A stretch of 64,000 bases of DNA from Tilletiopsis washingtonensis. Lineage: Eukaryota; Basidiomycota; Exobasidiomycetes; Entylomatales. The notes beneath the pieces are model-generated. The model saw only the letters and a program-made list of their open reading frames with translations. It did not search any database and had not been told where the DNA came from. Shown here piece after piece: positions 45,801 to 57,925 of this stretch. Position 1 is the stretch's first letter; each line of letters begins with the position of its first letter. The stretch lies in contig NW_020312007.1 in NCBI RefSeq assembly GCF_003144115.1, positions 339,898 to 403,897 on the forward strand, written 5' to 3'. A program made the position numbers and the translations under genes.

Positions 45801-48070
45801 CTGCCGGGCGCCGAACTGGAAAAGGCGCCCTTCTCGCTCATGATTGTGCGCGCGCCGGGCTTCGGCGGCGGGCCGCCGAGTGCGAGTGCGTTGCCAGTTG
45901 AGAAGCGACTCGTCTTGGGCAGGAACGAGCGGTGCTTCTTGACGTTGGGCCGGTAGGCCGCCGGTGCGGGGCGGTAGATGTCGTTGGACCACTTTTCGAT
46001 CTCGGCGGCGCGCTTCATGCGCTCCTCGTACGTCTCGTTGCTGTAGTTGCCGAGGCGCCAGCTCAGGAACCAGCCGAAGATGACGGCCATGAGGAACTTG
46101 ATCGACACGACGCCGATGATGAACACGAGCGAGACGTACAGCTCGACGTCGGCGGCGACACAGCCGATGCTCTTCGAGTCGACGAAGCCAACGCGCGTCA
46201 GCTGCTCGATGCAGTCAAACACGCCGTCCTGCTCCGTGCGCATGATCTGTGCCGTCACGTCGCGGCCGGCAAACGTGGCGTTGCGCGTGCGCAGCTGGTC
46301 GAAGAGCGCCGGCTTGTTGATGCCCGTGTTGAGGCGCGCCAGACGGCTCAGGTCCAGCACGGCGCCCTTCCAGACGACGAGGTTGGCGCGCGGCGCCGCC
46401 ACCTGGTCCCACGAGTACGAGACCTGCCCCTTGCGCATGCCGTTCTCGGGGCGCAGGAAGCGCGACGAGACCTGCTGCGAATGGCACCACGTGTCGTTGG
46501 TCGCCGCCACGGTGGCGTCCTGGTTGTACACGGCGCACGGAAAGTACGACGCGGGCTGGCCGCCGCCGTTGGTGTTGGTGAGATACTGCGTGCACTGGCC
46601 GCCGACCTGCTGGAAGAGCATGCTGACGTCGCGCCCGCCGGTCGACCACGGCTCCGAGTACGCGGGATTCGAGCGGTTGAACGGACCGTTGGCGTCGAAC
46701 GGTGAGACCTGCGGGTGGAAGAAGTTGTTGAAGTCGTAGTCGTAGCCGTGCGCGACGCTCGAGCCCGAGTCGATGTCGCCGGCCTGGAAGCGCGTCGCGC
46801 TGGTGTTGCACACGGCCTGCGTGAAGCCAAAGGTGAGGAGGCCCACGAAGCTCATCGCCGCAATGATGATGCTGATGATGCCGATCTTTTCGCGCCATGC
46901 GCGCTGCTGCTCGGGCGTCTTGATGCCAAAGACGGAGAGGAACGGGCCCGGGCAGCAGATGGTCAGCACGTAGCAGTAGATCATCCACGGGCCGACGGGC
47001 CCGGGCGCGATGTGCGAGCGGCGCGAGCCGTCGGGGAACGCTGTTGGCGGCGGCACGCCGTCCTTGCGCTGCGAAGAGCGGCTGCGGCGCAGGCTGACAC
47101 CGCGCTTGAGCAGATTGATGCCCGTCTCCACCTGGTCCTCCTCGCGTCCGAGGATCGACTTGCCGCGGCGCAGGCCAGTGGCGGGCGCAGGCCGGCCCAG
47201 ACCGCCGGGCGGCATGTTCTGCGGCAGGCCCGGCATGCCCTTGTGCGGCGGGCCGCCAAGCGCTCCCTGCGGCATCGGCGCCATGCCGAGGCCACTCAGG
47301 CCGCCGCCCGGGCCCTGCATGTTGGCCATGCCCGAGCCGGGCAGCGCCGCGCCGTGCTGCGGCAGGTGGCCCGTCGTCGAGGGCATGTAGCTGAAGCCGG
47401 GCGCGCGGCCCTGCGCATCGACGGCGTCCATCTGCGCGGCGTGGTTGCGGTAGTACCACTGGCGATGGCTCGGGTCCATGCGCTCGCGGTCGGGGCGCAC
47501 GAGCGACTTCTTGCGGCGGAAGTTGGCGTTGGCGCCGGAAAAGCCGATCTCGGGGTCAAGCGAGTGGCTGCCCGTGGCGTTGCCGATGCCGCCGCTGATG
47601 CTGCGGCTCAGCTCGGGCATCTCGGACACGCCCGTCGCCGCGCTGCCTCGCCGCGGGCCCATGTCGGCCTTCTTGATAGACTCGCGCGACGGACCCGAGC
47701 GCTGCGGCTGCTGCCGCAACGGGCGGTTCTGCTCCTGGAAGGAGACGGTGGCCGGGCCCATGCCGGGGCGCTGCTGACCAGGCGGCGACATGGGCGGCGA
47801 GGCGATGCCGGGGCCGCGCGGCGCGTAGTGGGAGAAGCTGCCGCCGATGCGGTCGTCGTACGGCTGCGGCGGCGAGGCATAGCCCTGCGCCGGCGGCGAC
47901 GACATGCCGCGCGGGCCCTGTGCCGGCTGGCCGCGGCCGGGCATGACGAGCGGCGGCAGCGAGCTGCGCTGCTGTGCGCCCGGCTGCTGCTGCTGCTGCT
48001 GCTGCTGTTGCGGCGGCTGCGGCAGCGGCTGCTGCTGGCGCGGCGGCCCGCCCTGGTGGAAGGGATTCAT
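42876..48070 (-). CDS. Class IV chitin synthase (CHS3-like)
   Basis: Membrane glycosyltransferase that polymerises UDP-GlcNAc into chitin across the plasma membrane. Four exons (48070-44797, 44741-44563, 44507-44400, 44345-42876) give about 1,676 residues. The N-terminus is disordered with a poly-Gln run (about residues 20-29). Membrane helices start near residue 355 ([18 protein letters not shown]). The catalytic domain has MVDADTK (about 1043), GEDRYLTTL (about 1166) and QRRRW (about 1204), followed by a helix cluster and [13 protein letters not shown], which is typical of class IV. The C-terminal 330 residues are Ser/Pro-rich and may be regulatory. No myosin motor is present, which excludes classes V and VII. 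It is divergent from the G-gamma gene. Confidence 0.95.
47983..48010 (-). repeat. CAG microsatellite encoding poly-Gln in the class IV chitin synthase
   Basis: Nine successive CAG/CAA codons in the sense direction, near residues 20-29 of the chitin synthase. Likely length-variable between strains. Confidence 0.85.
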
Positions 48071-50635
48071 GGTGAAGGGCCAAGCTCGGAGGTGGCGCAG
48101 AGAGACGGAGCGGACGACGCGCCAGCTGCTTCAGCGCTGAGCAGCGACGGCCAGGCGACTCGAGACGGGTCCACGCGCCCGACGCAGAGGGAGCGTGTTT
48201 GGCGAGCGGTACACGCGCCGTGTGCGCACGGCTGGGGGCGCGGCGCCGGGTATGCGCGCCTGTGAGTGAGACGACGAGCGAGGGAACCAGGAGTCGGGCG
48301 CGGCGCGGACAGAGATGGAGGATGGAGAGGCGAAGAGGAGGAGCATCGGCGGCGCGCCGAGGAAACACTCGCGGGCCCGGCCAGCCACAGCCGCGAGGTG
48401 CAGCGCAGCAGCACGCAGGCGCAGAGAGAGCGCCGGCGCCGCGCGTGATGGAGGGCGGTGCGCGCCGCCGAGCACCCTGCGCCGCGCCGTCCTCTGCCCT
48501 CCTGCCCTGCCCTCGCGGCGCACGGCAGCGCATGACGGCAAAGCGCCCCTCTCGGCACGGCGCGGCGGGCGTGCGACAACGGCGGCCGCGCCCGGAGCGG
48601 CTCGGCGGCAGCACGAGAGGAGAGAGGTGCACCTCGCAGCGTCACCACGTCAGGCGCATGAGCTGTCTTGACGCGCCCCTTGCCAGCGCCTCGGCCGTGC
48701 CTTAGGGGCCGCGAGTGCGTCTTTTTGGAGGGCTGTGCAGCCGCCGCCGCAGAAGACAGCTTGGCACGAGGCCTCAATGCCCGAGCGCATGCATCCAGAA
48801 TGGCTCGAGAGCGTCGTGCGTCGCAGCTCTGCGTGCCGTCGAAGCGAGCAGAGAGAGCAAAGCGCAGAGCTCGCTCTGCCGCTGAGTCCTCTGGCTGGCA
48901 GGCGAGAGTGGCAGGCGCTGCGCTGTGACGGCGGCCGGGCCCGAGCGAGTGCCGCATCCGCTGCCGTAGCGGCGTGCACCCTGCACTGCGCCTCGCCGTC
49001 GGCTGCGGACCGCTCCGCTGCCCTCCTGCTGATGGCTGCACGTTGCGCCGAGGGTGCGCAGCGCCGATCATCGCCGCTCACCTGACCGCCCGCAGCCTCG
49101 GCGCTGCCGCCGTGTGCCGCTGCCGTGCCCTCTGAGGGCCGAGGAGCTGCGCGCGATCAAGAGGCGGTTCTGCTGTCACCGCAATCGTGCCCTCTCGCTC
49201 ACCTCGGCACCGCTGAGCGCTGCGTTTGTGCGGCACCCTTGAGCCGCGAAAAAGGCTGTGCCGAAGCGCTAAAACGCGACCCTGCCGCCTGCGGCGGCCT
49301 GCCTGTGCCTTCATGCTTGACGGCACGTCGCTGCCGCAGCCGCAGCACCCAGGCCGGTGCCGCGGCAGCTTGCTGGCGCTCGCTTCTGCTGCCTCTGCTG
49401 CAGCACGCAGGTCTGAACTTCGGTGCAGGAGCCAGCGAAGAAGAAGCAGCATGCAGCTGCGAGGCCGAGGCGAGGCGATAGCCAGCGGCCGAGGTGAGGT
49501 ACGGCGTGCGTGGGCTCGGCTTGTCGTGCCACACGCGGCGGCGGCACCGACGGCGGGCGGTTGTGCCGCAAGTTCGCGGTGCATGCGAAATAGGGGCTGC
49601 AGAGCACCGGAACACGGGCGCGAGTGCCGCCAGCTCAAGGGCCCGATGTGCCGCGGCCGCTCTGATGTCGGCTCTTAGGTGGAGCGCTCGGATGGCCGTG
49701 GGTCACGAGGCTGGCTCAGATGCGGTGCTCTGCGGTCTGGCGCTGCGTGAGCAGCTCGCTCGCTGCACGTCGGCGGCGTGAGAGCGAGCCTTGGGTGGCT
49801 CAACGACGCACGGGTACGCCGAGAGCATGCGCTTCAGACCTTCGCTCGGTGGCGAAGGGACTGCTGGGCGTTACAGAGCTTGGGCTGGCGAAGAGGATAG
49901 GGTCGATCCTTAAGCTTCGAAGCATAGCCTGTGGAGATGCTTCGAGCGCCGGGCACCTTACTGTGCGCAGTGAGGCTCTCCGTGCACGCATGCGTCGGTC
50001 TGCCAAGTCCGGATGCTCAGAGCACGGCATCTGCACCATTATCGCCGGCGCTGGGCTGGCATCGCTCTGATAGATCTTCTCAAGAGTCGATGTAGGTCAA
50101 AGTCGAGATCTGAAGCACGTCTGACCTGCGGGAGAGAAAGCACAGCTCGCTTGCTCACCCGGGCGCCGCATGCAATTCAGAACGTTGCGCACCGACGGAG
50201 GCCCCATCTTGGCATTGCCGCGACTCGAGCTCACACCCATCGACACAGGCAGGACATGTCATGATATTGAGCACATCCTCCTCTACGGTGTGCTGCTCTG
50301 AGCAGCTGCGCAACGGAAGGAAGGACGAGGGTCGGTGGGTAGGCGGGGTCCGGCACGTGACCGCGGGCGCCGCTCGAGGGACAAACCAGGCACGGCCATC
50401 AGGGCGGGGCAGGCATCGGGGGCACGCCAGCAGCGCGCGCCCGCGCGCGCGCGCGGCGCGCCTCGGCGTGGCCTCATGCGCGGCGCGGCGATGTGCTCGG
50501 ACGTGCGTCTCTCACCATCACCTCTCATTCATCCTCGTCGTCTCGCACATCTCCCTGCAGCATCCACGCACGTTCCACCGCGCACCGAACCCACCCTTTG
50601 CGCCGCTCCTCTCGTGTCCGTAGCGCACCGCCCAC
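48071..50635. promoter_or_regulatory. 2.6 kb divergent upstream region chitin synthase / G-gamma
   Basis: Between two divergent start codons. Near 48070 it is purine-rich on the plus strand, so C/T-rich in the chitin synthase sense; the last 110 bases before G-gamma are also C/T-rich. The middle contains overlapping frames without family features. A weak match to a tRNA B box near 49887 has no A box partner. An alternating CG run lies at about 50436-50460. Confidence 0.4.
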
Positions 50636-51294
50636 ATGTCGTCGCCGGCCGCGCCGCGCGCGCACAAGCAGAGCATGTCCGAGCTCAAGCTGCGCCGCCT
50701 CACGGAGCACAACGCACGCCTGCGCGACGACCTCGAGCGCCCGCGCGTGCGCGTGAGCGAAGCTAGTGCCAGGTGAGTGTGCAGAGTGAAGCCCGGCGCA
50801 GCGGGCGATGAGCAGCAGCCGGGGCAGTCTTCGGGGCAGCATTCGGCACCACGGGCGGCCTGAGCGCCTCGGATCGGCGAGGCGACGGCGCAGTGGGGCG
50901 AGCAGGGACGCCGTCTACGGATGCTTGTAGCCCAAGCCGCTGGGCTGCTGAACTAGCCCAGACGCTGGTTTGCGATAAGGCAGGCGATTGGCGGCCGAGA
51001 GCTCGGCGAGAGCGCTTCGCGCGAGGCCGCGAGCGGGCGTCGCCTAGCGTGCCATGCTCGCCTCGAGCTGGAGGATGGCGAGCGGGCTGCATCGATAGCG
51101 TATGCGCGCGCTCTGCAACTGCGTCAGCCCACCCCTGCCGCATGCTGCAGTTGCTGACACGCCTACTCTCCAGCCTGATCCGCTACTGCAAGACGACCCG
51201 CGACGTCCTCGTGCCGTCGGTGTGGGGCCCCGTGGACAAGAAGGAGGACCCGTACGCGCCGGGCGGCGGCGGCTGCAACTGCCTCGTCATGTAG
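50636..51294 (+). CDS. STE18: Heterotrimeric G-protein gamma subunit (STE18-like)
   Basis: Forms an obligate dimer with G-beta at the plasma membrane and in fungi acts in pheromone or nutrient signalling. Exon 1 (50636-50772) and exon 2 (51174-51294) flank a 401-base intron and give 85 residues. The N-terminal helix has [20 protein letters not shown]. The second half has [16 protein letters not shown]. The protein ends in CLVM, a CAAX box for prenylation and carboxymethylation, with a neighbouring upstream cysteine (CNCLVM) that could be palmitoylated. The length is normal for fungal G-gamma. The start is the ATG before SSPAAPR; a second ATG 13 codons later is a possible alternative. Confidence 0.95.
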
Positions 51295-51812
51295 GCAGAG
51301 CCTCTGAGCGCACGGCATCTCTGCGGCTCGACTGCACGACTGCACCCACTCCGTCATTCTCCGTCATTCTCCCCGCTACGGCGGCGCCCTGGTCCCATAC
51401 CCTGCGCAAGCATATCGCTGCGCTCTCTCTGCCACGGCATCACCGTCCCGCATCCGTTATGGTCGCCTGTTCCTCTCTGTTCAATCGTAACGTCGCGTCA
51501 CACCGTCTTGAGGGGCATGAGCGTGCGGAGAACGCAGAAACAGTGCGATCCGCGGGCGATGCTGTGAACGACGTGATCGCCTCCTGCTGCTCGTAATTCT
51601 TGGCCAAGACAGGCAGAAGGCTGCGCCTGGATGCCTCTCAACGCTGCGAGCCAGAGCTTCGCGCGCGCGGGGCCGTGGCGCGCCAGTCCTCACTCACGCA
51701 CAACGAGCAGACGAGTCAGAGTGAGATGTGGGGGTAGTATGTCTGAGGAAGCGCGCGGACAGTGTCTAAGGACGATGGGAGTATCCGGGTGCGGTAGTGC
51801 GATGAAGCGAGG
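51295..51812. other. Convergent 3' spacer G-gamma / WDR26-like
   Basis: 518 bases between facing stop codons, expected to hold both 3' untranslated regions. A 10-base tandem duplication (CTCCGTCATT twice) lies at about 51349-51368. No gene was recognised. Confidence 0.5.
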
Positions 51813-54800
51813 TCAGGAGGACATGAACATGTCGCTCGGCTCGGCGGGCAGCGAGAGCTCGGCGTCGTCGTCGCTCGCCGCGGCGTGCGGCGAGCGCTCC
51901 CATGGGAACGGCGTGGGGCCAGACGACGTCGATGCCGACGCAGCGTGCCCGTATGCTCGTGACGAGACGCCGCTGATGGCGCCCACCGCGCCCCTGCGTC
52001 CCGACGCCAGCGCATCGCCCGCCTCGCGCTCCGAGACGTTGAGGGCGCGGAAGCGGCCGATGTCCGACGGCGTCCAGATGCGCACCGTCGAGTCGTCAGA
52101 GGCCGAGGCGAAGAGCGCGTGGTGTGTTGGATGCCAGGCCACACTGTTGATCGGGCCCTCGTGCCCCGAGAGACGCTCCAGCAGCTTGCCCGTGCCGCGG
52201 TGGTACACGTAGACGTGGCCGTCTGCGAGGTATGTGAGCCAAGGTGTGGCATGCTGACTTTGTCGTGATGGCACTCACCCTCCGAGCCACTGATGACGAA
52301 GCTCTTCTCGGCGCCGCCGAAGCAGCTCTTGATGACGAGGTTCACCGCCTTGTGGCCGCTGTAGCGGCCCACCAGGCTCTGCGTCTGCATGTCCCACAGC
52401 TGCGCCTCGCTCGGGCGCGCATTGATGAGCGCGAAGCGCGAGTCGCCGCTGATGCACACGCTCATCATCTCGTCCCACATGTACACCGAGCTTTGCGTGG
52501 AGGAGTCAGCTGCTGCGACACGGACGCGCACGGTAGGGCTTGTCTCACCCAAGCTTCTCCTGCTTGTGTAAGTCATAGAAGATGATCTGGTTCTTCTCGT
52601 CGCCGAGCGTGCGGCTTCCGCCGCCAAGGTCAAGTGGCGCCGCAGCGCCCGTCGCCGCGCCCTCTTCGCCATCCTCTGCATGTCCCTGCGTGGCCGAGAG
52701 CGGACTGGGACTCTCGCTGTAGCTGTACGACGCCTGCGAGCCCGTGCCCGTCGACGACGAGCCTGCGGGCGCAGCATGCCGACGTGACTCTTGCGCGGCG
52801 GCGGAAGCGGCGTTGTTGGGCAGCGTGCGGTTGGCTACTGCGACGAGCGTGCGGCCGTCGGGCGAGACGGAGAGCGCAAGGATGCGGAAGGGCGACAGGT
52901 TGATCACGTTGAGCACGCTGCCCTCGAGATTCTGCGGGACGCGAGATGCGCGTCAGCACGGCGCCGCGATTGCAGCGCTGGGAGATTGCTCACCCGCACG
53001 ACGATCTTGTGGTCCATGGCGCCGGTGATGAAGCTCTTGCCGTCGGGCAGCCAGCTGGCCGAGCCGATCATGTACTCGTGCGCCGAGGGAATGTGGTGAC
53101 GCTGTCCGGTCTGTGGAGCCAGGCGCACAAGGCGGAGGGTGACGATGCAGCGGTCCGTTAGCGGCCCGCCCCTGAGAGCGCATCCTCGCGCCACTCACCG
53201 CCAGCCAAAAGAGCGTCACGTCGCAGCCCGATGTGGCGAGGATGATCGAGTCATCCGGCGACCAAGCCACGCACGAGATAGAGTGTCGTAGCGGCCCGAG
53301 TCGCGAGGCAATGTCCCAACCCTCGCCGTAGCCTTGCTCGATCCACGAGATGTTCTGCGCACGACGTCAGCGCCTACGAGAGGGTGCGGCGCGGCACATT
53401 CGCTCACCTTTGGCCGCCACACGACAACGAAGCATTCCTCGTCGCTCGCCTGCAGTTGCTTCCCTCCCGCCGTCGCCAGTCTCGTGCCGTCATGACTCCA
53501 CGCCAGGTCCCATATTTGGCCAGCGCCGTGGCCCGTGAGGATGGCGCTGGTGTGCGTGGGAAAGACGGAGCGGTCAGAGCGATGGTCGACGTAGAGCGAG
53601 AGATGGGCGTCGGCGGGCAGGTTGAAGAAGGCATCGCGCTGCTTTTGCAGCGTCTGCGCTTGCTCCAGGAGCTCCGGGAGACGTCGAGTGGGCACCATGA
53701 TGGACGGCGAGACGGCGCCTGAAGAGGCAGCCATCAGCGGGAGCGCAAGGGCGTGTGCAGTGCTCCACTCACTCTCGATGTCCTGCAGCAGCTTGCGCCG
53801 CGATGTCTCTCCCGTGCCTTCCCAGTGCGCCCGTGCTCTCAGTTCAGCCGGCGAGCTGCACATCACCAGACTAGCCGGGGCGCAGGGTGTTCAGCCGATG
53901 ATTGCGCCGTGGGCGCGGCATCTCACTCACCTCGACAGCTGATGCAGTCTCTCGGATCCGCGGTTCAGCGGCGCCAATCGCTCCCTGAGAATCGAGAGGG
54001 CCTTCTTGGTCTGTCTCGCCTCGAGCAGTTCAAGGTAGCGTTGCTGGTGCAGCAGAAACTTGATCGACTGCGTGGCCCTGTTCAGCTCCATACCGCATGC
54101 GCGCATGGCGAGAGCACTCACATCCAGTCCCTTGCTCTCAGGCGCCCTAAGCGCCACATCCAAGTTCGGCGCACTTGTGCTGCCCGCCCCACCACTGCTG
54201 GCAATGCGAGAGCGACCGGCGCCTTGGCGCGCTGCTACGCGCGCGGCGCCGCTCGTGAGGCCTTCGAGCAGCAGAGGCTCTGCATTGCGCCAGTCGCCCT
54301 GCAGCACGGCGGTGCGGAAGGCGACGATCGAGTCGTGCTCTAGCTCTACGCCGGTCTCGGTCCGCAGTGCTCGGACCGAGTCGCTGATAGAGGCAGGTCT
54401 CAGCGCTGCGGCAGCGCGTGTGCATGGGCAAGCGAGGACTCACTCGTAGCCCATCTCCGTGAGCGTCTGCATCGCCAGCCGGATGAGCTCGCGCCGATCC
54501 AGCGAGCTACCCTCGTACAGCGGGTGGAAGAGCGAGTCGTCTGCGAGCACCTTGTCTGCGCGTGGGCGCACCGCTGCGGCAGCACTTGAGACGCTGCCAT
54601 TGGAGGAGGCTGCGGCACCGCCATTGGTATGAGTGCTGCCGTTCAGGCCATTACTGCTGCTGCCATTGGCCTGCCCACTGCTGCCGCCGAGTGCGACCTG
54701 CGCCGTCATGTCGAAATTGAGGGCGCTGGGCAGTGCCGCGCTGGAAGTGGAGGCGGCGCCGGCGAGGCTGGACGAGGACGACGACGACGCCTGGGTCTGT

Positions 54801-55412
54801 GCAGACGAGGAGGCTACTGGAGAGCGGCGAGTGCCACTGCCGCTGGCGCGCTGCGTGTCGCGATCGCCGCTGCTGCTGGGCTGCTGTGCGCCAGGGGCTG
54901 CGTCGGCGTCGCGGCGAGCTCGCTTGGCTCTGGGCGCAGCAGCAGCAACGCGCGACGGGCCGGCGTCGGCTGCGTTCGACTGCGGCACAGGCGCAGCGGA
55001 AGACGACGCAGAGGAACGACGACGGCGACGCGAGGCGGGCGGAGGAGGCACCGTGGTGGGCCTGTCAGCCCCTGCGTGAGGGGAGCAGTGGGAGGCCCGA
55101 GAGCTGAGCGCGGTCTGGGTCGGATAAGGCGAGCTCGTGCGGCGACGAGCGGGAGAGCTGTGGGCGCCGGGAGGTGCGGTCGTGTGTGAGAGTGAAGAGA
55201 GTGCAGAGAGGGGGACGATGCGAGAAGCAGCGAGCGGTGGAGGTGAGCGTCGGGAGCGAGGAGCACGCAGCTCGGCTCACGCTGGGCGCAGGCGGGGCAA
55301 AGAGGGGCGGCTGCGCGCTCACACGCGGCCGGCTCTGCTGCTGCTGCGCCCCGCTGGCGAGCCGCCGGCGCTTGCTGCCGTGCCCCGATGCCGTGCAGCT
55401 CCCGCGCGACAT
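51813..55412 (-). CDS. WDR26/GID7-type subunit of the CTLH ubiquitin ligase
   Basis: Predicted scaffold or substrate-recruiting subunit of the GID/CTLH E3 complex, which in yeast targets gluconeogenic enzymes. Ten exons (55412-55325, 55071-54444, 54383-53931, 53870-53773, 53718-53408, 53354-53199, 53110-52994, 52931-52549, 52490-52279, 52222-51813) give 951 residues in phase. The first 170 residues are low-complexity Ser/Ala/Arg. A LisH motif (DRRELIRLAMQTLTEMGYE) and a CTLH domain with VAFRTAVLQGDWRNAEPLLL follow. From about residue 370 there is a WD40 propeller with GQIWDLAWSHDGTRLATAGG, WLPDGKSFITGAMDHKIVV and NSVAWHPTHHALFASASDDS. An Ala/Ser-rich loop is inserted in the propeller (encoded near 52640-52790). 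The start uses the upstream ATG at 55412, because no ATG opens exon 2. Confidence 0.92.
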
Positions 55413-56296
55413 CTGCCTCTTCCACCGTCTGGCTCAGATGCCTGCAGTTCAGCGCTCAGAGTTGACTCTGATCTGGGCCAGGGACCTGTGATGTATGGCC
55501 TGCTCTCACATGGCGATGGTGAGTAGCTCTCGTGCCTGCCAGAGCCACAGATGCCGAGCGCAAGTGACGCGCGCGCATCAGGCAGGACGCCACGCTCGTT
55601 TGCTGAGCCGTCGCTGCATGACACAGATGCTCCAGAACGGCTATTGCTTTCGCTCACTGACAAGTCTCTCGAAAACAACCGACGCCGTGATCACACGGCT
55701 CGCAGCTGGATTCAAGACCGCTGCAGCGTCGCGAGGTCAGGGTCCATCCTCGGACGCGCGCGCGCGCGGCGGGCCGCCGGCGCATTGGACGTGTCGTGCC
55801 ATCGTTCGGCAAACTGCGGCAGCGTTGCAGGTCCACTCTGCGCTGTTCGTCGGCATTTCGCAGATAGACACTGCTCCTGTGCCCAGTCATCGGGCGGCGC
55901 ACAGGCAGAGCAGCAGCCTTCAGAGGGGCCGACAGCAGCCGTGAGAGCAGAATCGTGCACGGACCATCCTCGGGTTGTGAGCTGCGCGCAGTGGCGGCGC
56001 GCGCGGCCGGAAGCGACCTGGACACAAGGCGCTCCTGCTCGAGGCTTTCCTCTAGCACACCGAGGTGAGGCTGCAAGACTGTGCAGCAGCCATGACGGCA
56101 AGGTCGAGCTGGCGTGCTCCCGGCCTCAGCCATAAGAGGCTCGTGCCGGCCAGCTCGAGGGCTGGCGCGTGCAACCTCCACCTCTGTGCGAAAGGTGGCC
56201 TACCTTCTGGCTCTTCCGTGGTGTGCGATTGGCCGCAGCTTCGCTCGCGCATGCAGCAGTGTGAAGTCACTGTCATTGTGTGCTCTCCCTCCCGCT
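55413..56296. other. Upstream region of the WDR26-like gene / 3' spacer of NEDD8
   Basis: 884 bases between the WDR26-like start and the NEDD8 stop; both genes lie on the minus strand. It should hold the WDR26-like promoter and the NEDD8 3' untranslated region. No gene, RNA or repeat was recognised. An alternating CG run occurs at about 55756-55770. Confidence 0.45.
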
Positions 56297-57678
56297 CTAG
56301 CAGCCGCCACGCAGCGCCAGGACCAGCTGTTGCGAGCGGGCGAGAGGTGTCAGCGGATGAGGCGCGAGTAAGACGGAGCCACGATGGTCAGGCCGTTCAG
56401 GAACTGGCTCCGATCGGTGATACGAGACCATGTCACGCCCCATCGAGCAGGCGCCGTTGCTGCCTTGCAGCGAGCCGCGCATTCTCTCGGAAGCTGCCAT
56501 CTGCGCACCGGTGGACAATGTGCCTCCACTCGGTCGCCACCCAGCTTCTCTCAGCCTGTGGGTGAGCGGATCGCGCGCGGCCCTGGCACACTGGCGCGGC
56601 CGCATCACTGATCCGTCACAGACCCATTCACAGCAGTGTGGACTGCCTTGCCGCCCCGACGTTTACGGCGTGCCCATCGCAGGCACGTCAAGGTCCTTGC
56701 AGCACGCCGCATGCGTATAGCTGCCAACGTGCCACTCTCGCTCGCTATAGCTAAGCGCTAGTGAGAGGCCTGTTCATCTAGCCGGCAGCCTACATCGGCG
56801 ACCGTGCTGCAACGCATCTCTGCGCTGCAGCAGCTTTCCTCTCGCTCCACCGCAGCACCGATTCATCGCGCCCCTCCCTTTCCCCTTGACCCTCTTCCTC
56901 TCTCGCGTCGCTCAAGGACATCACTCACATGCAACACGCTCCCGCCCTCGACGCCAAACTCGCGCGCCGTCTTGTCGTCGTGCATCTGCTTGCCGCCAAA
57001 GATGAGGCGCTGCTGCGCCGGCGGGATGCCCTCCTTTTCCTCCACGCGCTCCTTGATGCGCGAGACCTGGCAGGCAGACAAGCCGTCAGCGGTGGACGAT
57101 GCGAGAGTCCGCAAGCAGAAGAGTCGCAAAGGCCCACGTGCAGGCAAGGTCGACGGCACCAGATCATCAGCTGGTGGGCTGCGCGGCCGCGGACGCAGCT
57201 GGTCAGACCCGGCGTGGCCTGCACTGCCTTGTTCTGGAGCGCCCGTGTTCTCAGGACTGTGCTTGAGGCGAGAGCATAGCGTAGAGTCGAGGCGTGACGG
57301 CGTTCCCACGCACGAGTCGCTGCAGCCCAGCCTAGCCAGTGGCAAGGATGCAGCACAGATTCGTGCTCGACACGCGACCGCTGCGAGGCCATCTCCTTCT
57401 GCTCGCTGCCGCGAGTCCGAACCATCGTCGGCGCTGCGCGCAGCCCCACGCGCAGCGCCTGAGCCATCGCCGGCTCCTGTCCGCCCACCGCTACGCAACC
57501 TGCGCAGAGCAAGCGCAGTCTCACGGCGCACTCCTGCCGAGCGCACTCCACGCCGAGTCGGACCCCGCCTGAGCGCGGCGCACACAGCACGAGCTACACG
57601 CGCGGCACGCACCTTGTCGCCCGAGTCGATGTCGAGCTCGATCTCCTTGCCGGTGAGTGTCTTGACCTTGATGAGCAT
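56297..57678 (-). CDS. RUB1: Ubiquitin-like modifier NEDD8 (RUB1)
   Basis: Ubiquitin-like protein conjugated to cullins to activate SCF-type ligases. Three exons (57678-57613, 57066-56929, 56326-56297) give 77 residues: [17 protein letters not shown], then [20 protein letters not shown], then [13 protein letters not shown]8 rather than ubiquitin is shown by Ala before the RGG end (ALRGG; ubiquitin has RLRGG) and by the KEIELDI and [14 protein letters not shown] blocks. Only one residue, Cys, must be removed by a UCH/ULP-type protease to expose the diglycine. The introns are 546 and 602 bases, about ten times the local norm. Retention of the second would replace the conjugation tail with a short Arg-rich sequence. 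Its E1, UBA3, is at 846-2653. The gene is divergent from PSMA1 with a 247-base gap. Confidence 0.97.
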
Positions 57679-57925
57679 GCTGGGCGTGTGCGGGTGGTGG
57701 TGGTGAGGAGTGGAGTGCGGCGGGGCAGGGCAAGCCGTGGCGCTGACGCCCAAATCCGCGGAGCGCCGCGGCACGCAGGGCCAGGCACGGGAGCAGTGTG
57801 GGCGCATCGCACACGCGGCCTGCCGCACGGACGCTGGCCTCGCTTGCGCGTCTTCGAGGTCACTTCTCCTCCACCACCTGCTCCACCCTCTCCACCTCTC
57901 AGCCCACCCGTAGCGGCTCGGCATC
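57679..57925. promoter_or_regulatory. Shared divergent promoter NEDD8/PSMA1
   Basis: A compact 247-base region between two proteolysis genes. The last 60 bases before PSMA1 are a C/T-rich leader tract. I did not find the yeast Rpn4-type GGTGGCAAA box. A GTGGTGGTGG run lies at about 57693-57703. Confidence 0.6.

Noticed and set aside
46715-48265. 516-codon open frame antisense to the class IV chitin synthase
   Set aside because: Shadow of the real gene: it begins without an ATG context, is Arg/Ala/His-rich and has no family features.
49880-49895. Possible tRNA B box (GGTCGATCC)
   Set aside because: One base short of the consensus, no A box at the right distance and no cloverleaf that I can fold.
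50436-50460. Alternating CG run as a special structural element
   Set aside because: Short and of the kind expected by chance at this GC content; similar runs occur at 55756.
54440-55051. WDR26-like protein starting within exon 2 at 55051
   Set aside because: The first codon there is GTG, not ATG. An in-phase upstream exon with a true ATG at 55412 exists.
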